Below the pieces are notes generated by a model. That model did no database searches. It saw only the letters and a list, made by a program, of their open reading frames with translations, and was not told the DNA's origin. From NCBI GenBank assembly GCA_945911015.1, contig CAMDZW010000031.1:1-43392 (forward strand): a stretch of DNA of 43,392 nt, given 5' to 3'. A program made the translations under genes and the position numbers. Below, one piece after another: positions 32,166 through 39,139 of the stretch (the stretch's first letter is position 1; every line of letters begins with the position of its first letter). Origin of the DNA: an uncultured Propionibacteriaceae bacterium (lineage in GTDB: Bacteria > Actinomycetota > Actinomycetes > Propionibacteriales > Propionibacteriaceae).

Positions 32166-33854
32166 TCAGCGGCGGGGGCACAGCGTCAGCACGTTGTAGG
32201 TCACGGCGTCGGTGCAGTCGAAGTTGCGTTCGATCCGTTCGATCACCTCGGGCGGCTGCCGTTCATAGGTGACGAAACTCTGGTCCCACACCAGATACTT
32301 GTTGCGGGGATCATCCAGACAGGCCAAGTTGTCGGCGTAGGTCCGGGTCGTCAGGATCGGCTTCTCCCACTCACCGCGCTGGGTGAACACATTCGTCGGG
32401 TACTTGCAGTACGTCGGATTGCCGACCGCGAAGACTTGGTCACCGAAGGCGAGGTAGAGCACCGGGGTGTCGGGTCCGATGATGTCGCGGATGTCCTGGC
32501 CTGACTTGAACAGGGCGACGTTCTCGTCGAGGGAGAAGTTGGTCGAGAAGTAACGGGACGGGTTCATGCTCATCGACCAGTTCGCCGCCGGCAGGGAGAC
32601 TGGCACCAGGGTCAGCACGGCCATGGCGGCGGCCAGAGCCGACAGCCGACGGGTCCGTACTGCGGGGAAGGCATGGATGCGGCGCCGTTGCACCCAGGTC
32701 GCGACCCCGGCAAAGATCACCCAGGCTGCAATCAGCGGCCACACCCAGGCGACTCGAGTGTCCGGTTCGATCATGGTCAGTACGACCACCGACGCGAGCG
32801 CGGACACCCCAGCACATCCGGCCAGCCACATGCCGCCACGGCGCACGCCCATCACCAGGGCGATCGAGGCAATGACCGGGAAGGCTGCCATGTGGTAAGG
32901 GAAGTACTGCTGCTGGGCTGGCACCGGGATCCAGGCCAGCACCAGCGCCGACCACACCACGATCTTCTCGGTACGTGTGGCGCGGACCAGCGCGGCCGGG
33001 ATGAGCGCGACTGCTGGCCACATCACCATCGCATTGCCGAGCAGCTCAAAGGTCAACCCGATGTTGTCGCCCAGCGGCCGACGCGGCTGCATCTGCGAGG
33101 CGTCCAACATCCATCGCATCTCCCACGGCCAGACGGTGGCCATCAGGATCAGCCAGATGATGCCGGTCACGGTCGCCGACACCAGCGCGGTCAGGAAGCG
33201 TGGATGCCGTACGGGAAGAGTTCGGAACTGCCGAAACACCTTCACCGCAGGAGATTCCCAGGTGCCTGGTTGGTCCATCATCAGGATCGCCAGCAGGCCG
33301 ATCAGTGCCACCGGCAGGGTGAGGAACTTCACCACCGCAGCGGCCGCGAGCAGGACCCCGGCCACAATCGGACCGAATGGTCGTCGGTGGAAGGCGAGCC
33401 CCACACCGGCCACGGTGATCACCACCGCCAACCAGTCCGGCTCCCATCCCACACCGGTGCTGCACAGCACCAGCCCGGCAAGGGTGGCAACACTGATCGG
33501 TGAGGCCAGCCGGGGGATCCGGCGCCGCAATCCGGTCCACAGTGGGATGCAGGCGAGCGTGCTCAGCACCAGCGCCTGGACTCGGACGATCATCTCGAAG
33601 ATGACCCGGTCCTCACCGGACAGCAGCCACGCCGGATCGAAGAACAGCTCGGTGAAGAAACGGTGGAACAGGGGCCGGTGGCTGAAGGTCTCGGCGACCG
33701 GATACATCGAGGTGAAGTGGGTGCCTGCCTCGTACCGGATGTCATTGGCCAGTGGAGCAGGAACTGTCAGCAACAGGCCGAACACCCACAGTCCGGCAAC
33801 GATCCATGGGTAGGGGTTACGCCAGGTGCGGTGACGGGAGAGGGCCTTCTTCAC
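32166..33854 (-). CDS. Polytopic membrane protein, GT-C glycosyltransferase-like
   Basis: A 562-aa integral membrane protein with roughly eleven transmembrane helices between residues 15 and 430 and a C-terminal soluble domain of about 130 residues (SMNPSRYFSTNFSLDENVAL, VLYLAFGDQVFAVGNPTYCK, RPPEVIERIERNFDC). This layout, with a sizeable first external loop after TM1 (NDIRYEAGTHFTSMYPVAET), resembles GT-C glycosyltransferases that use polyprenyl-phosphate sugars. I see no decisive acidic catalytic motif, so this is a topology-based guess. GTG 33854 has TAGGTT at 33862-33867 ending 7 nt upstream and no Shine-Dalgarno. It is divergent from the heparinase-like gene with only 61 nt between them. 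Confidence 0.6.
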   Translation of the reverse strand: MKKALSRHRTWRNPYPWIVAGLWVFGLLLTVPAPLANDIRYEAGTHFTSMYPVAETFSHRPLFHRFFTELFFDPAWLLSGEDRVIFEMIVRVQALVLSTLACIPLWTGLRRRIPRLASPISVATLAGLVLCSTGVGWEPDWLAVVITVAGVGLAFHRRPFGPIVAGVLLAAAAVVKFLTLPVALIGLLAILMMDQPGTWESPAVKVFRQFRTLPVRHPRFLTALVSATVTGIIWLILMATVWPWEMRWMLDASQMQPRRPLGDNIGLTFELLGNAMVMWPAVALIPAALVRATRTEKIVVWSALVLAWIPVPAQQQYFPYHMAAFPVIASIALVMGVRRGGMWLAGCAGVSALASVVVLTMIEPDTRVAWVWPLIAAWVIFAGVATWVQRRRIHAFPAVRTRRLSALAAAMAVLTLVPVSLPAANWSMSMNPSRYFSTNFSLDENVALFKSGQDIRDIIGPDTPVLYLAFGDQVFAVGNPTYCKYPTNVFTQRGEWEKPILTTRTYADNLACLDDPRNKYLVWDQSFVTYERQPPEVIERIERNFDCTDAVTYNVLTLCPRR

Positions 33855-33915
33855 GGAGACGAACCTATCAACGGGTGGCCACGTCCTGCCGCCGGAGCCG
33901 GGCTAGGCTACCGGG
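33855..33915. promoter_or_regulatory. Divergent leaderless promoter region
   Basis: 61 nt shared by two divergent genes. TAGGTT on the minus strand (33862-33867) ends 7 nt before GTG 33854, and TAGGCT on the plus strand (33904-33909) ends 6 nt before ATG 33916. Neither side has room for a Shine-Dalgarno outside these elements. Clear -35 boxes are not visible. Confidence 0.5.
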
Positions 33916-35733
33916 ATGCTTGCCTCGCATCCTCGGTTGTACTTTCCCGGCACTGTCGCCCCTCCGGCCGGCCCGGTCGGGGAGCAGCTCGTGGAACAGG
34001 TGCTGGCCGATGCGGGCCGATGGTGCGATCTGGCCGGAGTGGACGACGTCCCGGCGATGCACAACGGTCATCTCGAACGGGCCCGGCACCTGCACCAGCG
34101 GGTGGTGACGCTGCTGGCGGCCTGGCTGATCACCCGGGACCGGCAGTTCCGAGATGCCGTGGTGGCCCACATCGAGGCGATGGCCCGCTGGGAGTACTGG
34201 TCATGGATCGCGTGGCGAGAGTCCGATCCCCGGCCGCAGGCGACCTTTGACCTCAGCTACGGCAAGAACAGCGTCACCCTGGCGACCGCCTATGACCTGC
34301 TCCACGACGACCTCACCGCGCAGGAACGGGCCTTCATGGTCGATCTCGCCCGGGACCGGGCCCTGCAGCCCTTCGTGGAGGTCGTCGACCGGGGCGAGGC
34401 ATGGTGGCTGGGCAAGGATGACTCCAACTGGAACACCGTGTGCACGGCTGGCGCCGGGATGCTGGCCCTGGCCATGGCCGAGGAAGTTGACCTGTCGGCG
34501 CGGGTGCTGACGATCGTCGAGGAATCGTTCGTCCCGTTCTTCACTGCTCTGGAACGCACCGACGGAGGCTGGCCCGAAGGGATCGGCTACTGGGCGTTCG
34601 GCATGATCTATGCCTTCCGCTATCTGCGCAGCCACGAGCGGGCGACCGGCCGCCCCCATCCACTGTTACGTGCCGAGGCGACCGGGAAGACCATCGACTT
34701 CCCGTTGGATTTCTTTGTGTACGGCAATCCCTGCAGTTTCGGAGACGCCAACGCCTTCGCCCTGTCCGCGATCCACGTCCACGTGGCCGAAGAACTTGGC
34801 CGCAAACAGGCCCTGCAGATGATGGCCCCGCTGGTCGCTGCCGGAGCTCTCACGGCACCGAGCAGGCGCCCCCACGCCGCCGAAGCCCTGTTGCTGGGGG
34901 TGGACGTTGATCGCGTGGCTGCGCCCGGCACACCAGCCTCTGCCGCTGATCCCGTACGGTCCTACGAGGGGCTGGGGTGGGTGAGACTGGCCGACCGATG
35001 GCCTGATCCGAGCTTGTGCCTGACCATCCGCGGAGGGCGATCAGGGGTGCCCCACGGTCATCGGGACCTGTTGAGCTTCCATGCCGTTGTGGGGCGGGAG
35101 AAGCTCATCGAGAACATCACCCCCCACGAATACCTCGACACCACCTTCGGTCCCCGCCGTGAGGAACTGTTCGAGATGGGCCCGCAGAGCAAGAACGTCC
35201 CACTCATCGACGGTGTCGGCATCGGCAACGGACAGCAGGTCATCCCGGAATCGCTTGAGGTGCAGGGATTCCCGGCGATCAGGCTGGATGCGAGTACCGC
35301 CTTCGGAGTCGCCCGCAACAACGACCCGCTCGCCGAAGAAGCCGTCCGAACCTTCATCCATCTCGGATCGAGCGTGCTGGTCGTCGACCGGATCAGGCTC
35401 GCCCAGCGTGGTCGGGTCGAGACCCGCCTGCACAGTGGTGGTGCGGTCACGGTGGACGGCGCACGAGCACTGGTCCGCGGCAGGCAGGAGTCGTTGACGG
35501 TGGTGCACGCGGCGCGGACCGATGCCGAGGGTGACTTCGGGCTGTCCCTGGCGCCGACCGTGCCGACGACGCCGGGTGACGATGCGACCGTGATCCGCTG
35601 GTGCGGGCCGAAGGCTCTCGGCCAGGACCACCTGATCGCCACGCTGTTGGTGCCCGGTGATGCAGACGCGGACGTGGTGGTGGCCGGCGATGAGGTGAGG
35701 GTCCGGATCGGGGACTGGTCGGTCACCGTCTGA
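33916..35733 (+). CDS. Heparinase II/III-like polysaccharide lyase (cytoplasmic)
   Basis: A 605-aa protein with an N-terminal alpha/alpha-toroid (about 1-340) and a C-terminal beta-sandwich, the layout of the heparinase II/III superfamily (PL12/15/17/21). Recognisable parts are HPRLYFP at the N-terminus, AWLITRDRQFRDAVVAHIEA, DLSYGKNSVTLATAYDLLHD, the toroid motif DDSNWNTVCTAGAGMLALA, WPEGIGYWAFGM (possible catalytic Tyr), and HGHRDLLSFHAVVG in the sandwich. Such lyases beta-eliminate uronic-acid-containing polymers or oligomers. No signal peptide is present, so it probably acts on imported oligosaccharides. ATG 33916 follows TAGGCT by 6 nt. It ends one base before the convergent YjbR-like gene's stop. 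The exact substrate (heparin-like, alginate or other) is unknown. Confidence 0.85.
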   Translation: MLASHPRLYFPGTVAPPAGPVGEQLVEQVLADAGRWCDLAGVDDVPAMHNGHLERARHLHQRVVTLLAAWLITRDRQFRDAVVAHIEAMARWEYWSWIAWRESDPRPQATFDLSYGKNSVTLATAYDLLHDDLTAQERAFMVDLARDRALQPFVEVVDRGEAWWLGKDDSNWNTVCTAGAGMLALAMAEEVDLSARVLTIVEESFVPFFTALERTDGGWPEGIGYWAFGMIYAFRYLRSHERATGRPHPLLRAEATGKTIDFPLDFFVYGNPCSFGDANAFALSAIHVHVAEELGRKQALQMMAPLVAAGALTAPSRRPHAAEALLLGVDVDRVAAPGTPASAADPVRSYEGLGWVRLADRWPDPSLCLTIRGGRSGVPHGHRDLLSFHAVVGREKLIENITPHEYLDTTFGPRREELFEMGPQSKNVPLIDGVGIGNGQQVIPESLEVQGFPAIRLDASTAFGVARNNDPLAEEAVRTFIHLGSSVLVVDRIRLAQRGRVETRLHSGGAVTVDGARALVRGRQESLTVVHAARTDAEGDFGLSLAPTVPTTPGDDATVIRWCGPKALGQDHLIATLLVPGDADADVVVAGDEVRVRIGDWSVTV

Positions 35734-36105
35734 TCAGTCTCCGGGCCGAGCGACCTGGCTGGCGAGCCGGGCCGGGGCTTGGATGCAGTACGAGTCGGTG
35801 AGCAGCTCGGCGAGCTCGGTCCAGTCGGTGTTGTCGTCAAGGATCATCCCGGCGCCGTTGCCGGTCCAACCGAGCGAGAAGTACGGATGACCGAGGTGTT
35901 CGAAGGCAGCCACCTCGTCGGGATCCGCGCGGAAGGTCACCCGGTAGAGCTGGTCCTCGCCACCGAAGACATGGGCCACCGTTGCCTGTCCGACCCGCCA
36001 CCGGACGCCGGTCCAAGCATCCTCGATGCGGCAGTCGGGAAACCGGTCAAGAATGGCGGCCAACCGGCGGATCATCGCAGCAGGCACATCGGGGCGTTCG
36101 GACAT
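35734..36105 (-). CDS. MmcQ/YjbR-family protein
   Basis: A 123-aa protein with the YjbR fold pattern: FPDCRIEDAWTGVRWRVG, the TFRADPDEVAAFEHLGHPYF segment, GWTGNGAGMILD and a closing ELLTDSYCIQAPARLA helix. Family members are described as DNA-binding-like, but their role is poorly defined. The ATG at 36105 is separated from the divergent DUF4838 gene by 45 nt. Its likely -10 (TACGGT, 36134-36139) would place the palindrome at 36115-36134 in its 5' untranslated region. Convergent and abutting with the heparinase-like gene. Confidence 0.8.
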   Translation of the reverse strand: MSERPDVPAAMIRRLAAILDRFPDCRIEDAWTGVRWRVGQATVAHVFGGEDQLYRVTFRADPDEVAAFEHLGHPYFSLGWTGNGAGMILDDNTDWTELAELLTDSYCIQAPARLASQVARPGD

Positions 36106-36114
36106 GCGTCAAGC

Positions 36115-36143
36115 TTGTCAGGTCGATCTGACAACCGTAGCCT
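36115..36143 (+). promoter_or_regulatory. Promoter with embedded palindromic operator (TTGTCAG-N6-CTGACAA)
   Basis: -35 TTGTCA at 36115-36120, a 17-nt spacer, and -10 TAGCCT at 36138-36143, ending 7 nt before the GTG at 36151. A perfect 7+7 bp palindrome at 36115-36134 covers the -35 box and most of the spacer, so a bound repressor would block RNA polymerase. The palindrome also sits before the YjbR-like gene on the other strand. Best-supported promoter in the window. Confidence 0.7.
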
Positions 36144-36150
36144 CGGCCGG

Positions 36151-38055
36151 GTGAATGCCACCGACAGCGTCATCCGCATCAGCATCGCCGCCGAACTCGA
36201 GACCGAACAGGTCGCCCATTTCGCCGTACGGGAACTGCGCGACCACCTGCGCCGATTGACCGGCGCGACCGTGGTTGTCGTACCGCCGGGCACGCGTGGG
36301 GCTGCGCTCAGCCTCACCGTCGACCCCGACGTCGGCCGACTCGCCGCCGGTGACGCGTTCCCCTTGGACACCCCGGAGCGCGATGATGCCATCGCCATCG
36401 ACACCACCGGCGGGGTCGGCAGGATTGTCGGTCGTAACCCACGCAGCCTGTTGATCGCGGTTTACCGCTATCTGCGGGAGCTCGGCTGGCGGTGGCTGCG
36501 GCCCGGCGTTGACGGTGAGCACCGTCCCACCCTCACAGCGGACAATTTCTCTGCCACCACAGTGAAGTTGACCGAACGTGCCAGCCTGCGCCACCGCGGT
36601 ATCTGCATCGAGGGTTCGGTCAGCCTCACTGAGGTGATCGACCTGGTCGAGTGGCTGCCGAAGGTCGGCATGAACACCTACTTCGTCCAGTTCATCGACG
36701 GTGGGCCCTTCCTGCGCAACTGGTACGGCGAGCTGTCCGAGTCTGCTGCCCGGCGGGCGCGGGACCGCATTGTCGCCGCCGCCCAGGAACGCGGCCTCGT
36801 CTTCCACGGGGTCGGGCACGGATGGACCACGGCAGCGATCGGATTGGAGAGCACCGGGTGGGACACCGCATCGCTGGACGGTCAGGAGTCGTCGGCTCCG
36901 ATCGCCGAGGTCAACGGCGTCCGCGAGCTCTGGGGAGGAATCCCGACCAATACCGAGTTGTGCTACTCCGACCCGAAGGCTCGACAGCGTTTCACCGATG
37001 CTGTGGTGAGTTATGCCCGTACCCACAGCGAAGTCGACATTCTGCACATCTGGTTGTCTGACGGCAACAACAACCACTGCGAGTGCCAGAACTGCGCGCC
37101 CCGTCGGCCATCCGACTGGTACGTCGACCTGCTCAACGAGATCGATGCGGCGCTCACCACCGAACAGTTGCCGACCCGGCTGGCGGTGCTGGCCTACCAC
37201 CAGCTGCTGTGGGCACCCCGCGAGGGTGGGATCATCAATCCGGATCGGATGATCTTCATGTTCGCTCCCATCACCCGGGACTACCGGGAGTCATTGCCAG
37301 CCGCACCGACGAACCGGCCGATGTCGCCCTACCCGGGCAACAGTTCCCCGCGGGTGGAGTTCGACGAACTGTTGTCGTCGCTGCGGGACTGGCGCGAGTA
37401 CCTTGACTCCGACTCGTTCAACTTCGACTACCACTTCATGTGGCAGTACACGATGGATCCTGGGATGACTCGGCTGGCCCGGATCATCGCCGACGACCTG
37501 CGCCACAGCCGCGCCCTCGGCCTGAACGGTCTGGTCAGCTGCCAGAGCCAGCGGACCTTCTTGCCCGACGGCATGGCGGTCGCGTTGATGGCTCAGCTGC
37601 TGTGGGACGCCGACACCGATGTCGACACCTTCCGCGCCGACCACCATGCCCATGAGTACGGCGAGGCAGCGCCGGTTGTGGTCGCCCACCTGGAACGCCT
37701 CAGCGAGATCGTCGAAGCTGTCGGGCTCAATCAGCGCCATCCCGAAACGGTCGCCGCTTCACCGGGTCTGGCCGCCGCGCTCCGCACCGAGCTGCGTGAC
37801 TTTCTCGATGCCGGTGAGCCAGCCGGGCTGAGGCCCGGTGCCTGGATCGCACTGGCCTTCCACGACGAGCTCTGGCTGCGAATGGCCGACTGTTTCGAGG
37901 CGGTCGCCACCGGCCACGACCCCGAGACAGCTCTTGCCCACTTTGCCTCGTACGCCGACACCGCCCCAGCACAGCTCCAGTCCCAGTTCGACACGCACAA
38001 CGTCACTCGTACGGTGGCGCGGTTCGTCCGCGGGAGCTGGTCCCACCATTCCTGA
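36151..38055 (+). CDS. DUF4838-containing glycoside hydrolase-like protein
   Basis: A 634-aa cytoplasmic protein without a signal peptide. The N-terminal third (about 1-110) is a GH20b/GH67N-like alpha/beta domain: HFAVRELRDHLRRLTGATVV, then IVGRNPRSLLIAVYRYLREL, then WRWLRPG. The middle is the DUF4838 TIM-barrel-like domain with HRGICIEGSVS, WLPKVGMNTYFVQF, a VFHGVGHGWTT motif, and SDGNNNHCECQNCAPRRPSD, whose Cys cluster is characteristic of DUF4838. The function is inferred to be hydrolysis of an imported oligosaccharide; no DUF4838 reaction can be claimed from sequence. The upstream open frame is a shadow of the YjbR-like gene. GTG 36151 fits a leaderless start directly behind the operator-bearing promoter. 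It ends 5 nt before a convergent Gfo/Idh/MocA gene. Confidence 0.82.
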   Translation: MNATDSVIRISIAAELETEQVAHFAVRELRDHLRRLTGATVVVVPPGTRGAALSLTVDPDVGRLAAGDAFPLDTPERDDAIAIDTTGGVGRIVGRNPRSLLIAVYRYLRELGWRWLRPGVDGEHRPTLTADNFSATTVKLTERASLRHRGICIEGSVSLTEVIDLVEWLPKVGMNTYFVQFIDGGPFLRNWYGELSESAARRARDRIVAAAQERGLVFHGVGHGWTTAAIGLESTGWDTASLDGQESSAPIAEVNGVRELWGGIPTNTELCYSDPKARQRFTDAVVSYARTHSEVDILHIWLSDGNNNHCECQNCAPRRPSDWYVDLLNEIDAALTTEQLPTRLAVLAYHQLLWAPREGGIINPDRMIFMFAPITRDYRESLPAAPTNRPMSPYPGNSSPRVEFDELLSSLRDWREYLDSDSFNFDYHFMWQYTMDPGMTRLARIIADDLRHSRALGLNGLVSCQSQRTFLPDGMAVALMAQLLWDADTDVDTFRADHHAHEYGEAAPVVVAHLERLSEIVEAVGLNQRHPETVAASPGLAAALRTELRDFLDAGEPAGLRPGAWIALAFHDELWLRMADCFEAVATGHDPETALAHFASYADTAPAQLQSQFDTHNVTRTVARFVRGSWSHHS

Positions 38056-38060
38056 CCTGG

Positions 38061-39119
38061 TCAGTCGAACCAAGGTGCATCGGTGATCGTGACCGGACCG
38101 TCGACGGCAGCGGCGGCGTCGAAGGCCAGACCGACCTGGTGGTCGTAACAGCCGTCGGCGAGGGGATAGGGCTCGGGGCTCTCTTCACGCACCCAGGCCG
38201 CCATCTGGGTCATGATCGTCGCGATGGCGATCTCGTCGTCGTTCCACCGGGCATCGAAGAATGCGTTGCGGTAGACGACATCGTCGCCCAGCGTGAGGTG
38301 GTCGGTGTCGTACCCGTCGAGATCGAGGTCATGTCCGGTCTGCCGGCGCTGGATCGGCGTGGTGATCACCGTCTCCGGCCCGGTCCAACGGACCACGGTG
38401 TCGGTGTCGATCTCGCCCAGAGAGCCGCGCACCAGGGTGCGGCGGCGACGCAGCGGATTGCGGGTCTGGCCGTCGGTGAAGTCGTACAGTCCGGAGCGTC
38501 CGTCGCCGAAGTCGAGCAACGCAATCGTGTCCCGGATCGGCGTGGGATCACGGTCTCCGGTCCAACGCGCCCGTGAGAGGGGGGCTAGCAGGGGAGCGGT
38601 GAAGGCGCGGGCCGTGACCGACACCGGCACCCGGCCGACCCCGAGGAAAGCCCGCATCAGCGCGACCGCATGGTAGGTCTGAGTGGACGAGATGTGCACC
38701 TGGGTGATGTCGCCGATGACGCCGCTGCGGGCGATCGTCAATCGGGCCGCATGGGAGGGCAGCAGCGGATACTGCTCGGCGACCTGCACCAGGCCGGAAT
38801 CACCTACGGCCTGCCACAGCTCGACCATCGATGCCACATCGGCAGCCGGTGGAGTCTCGGCCAGCACCGGGATGCCACGCTCGACCGCCTCGATGATGAA
38901 GTCCGGAGTCACCGCGCGCGGCACCGAGGTGATGACGAAGTCCGGTTTCACCTCGGCGACCGCCTCAGCGAGGCTCGCGTACCGGGGGACCGGGAGATCC
39001 CGGGGTGTGCGGGCGATGACGCCCGCACACTCCAGGCCCGGGATGGCCGTGGCCAGGTCCCAGAAATAGCGTGCGCGGTAGCCGGCGCCGCCGACGACGA
39101 ACCGAGTGGGGGTGGTCAT
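38061..39119 (-). CDS. Gfo/Idh/MocA-family oxidoreductase with ETP in place of EKP
   Basis: A 352-aa protein. The N-terminal Rossmann fold is atypical (VVGGAGYRARYF) and the sequence after VERGIPVLA reads ETPPA where the family normally has EKPLA, so the conserved Lys is lost. The C-terminal domain is otherwise Gfo/Idh/MocA-like (QYPLLPSHAARLTIARSG then VIGDITQVHISSTQTYHAVA). It likely takes part in sugar metabolism with the adjacent DUF4838 and lyase genes. ATG 39119 has GGGG close upstream; GATAGT ends 5 nt before it and could be a -10. It lies on the same strand as the YjbR-like gene but is separated from it by the DUF4838 gene. Confidence 0.82.
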   Translation of the reverse strand: MTTPTRFVVGGAGYRARYFWDLATAIPGLECAGVIARTPRDLPVPRYASLAEAVAEVKPDFVITSVPRAVTPDFIIEAVERGIPVLAETPPAADVASMVELWQAVGDSGLVQVAEQYPLLPSHAARLTIARSGVIGDITQVHISSTQTYHAVALMRAFLGVGRVPVSVTARAFTAPLLAPLSRARWTGDRDPTPIRDTIALLDFGDGRSGLYDFTDGQTRNPLRRRRTLVRGSLGEIDTDTVVRWTGPETVITTPIQRRQTGHDLDLDGYDTDHLTLGDDVVYRNAFFDARWNDDEIAIATIMTQMAAWVREESPEPYPLADGCYDHQVGLAFDAAAAVDGPVTITDAPWFD

Positions 39120-39139
39120 GCCCCACTATCGCATCCGGG

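Noticed and set aside
35779..36150. N-terminal extension of the DUF4838 protein
   Set aside because: It is a shadow of the YjbR-like gene on the other strand, and a good promoter sits right before GTG 36151.
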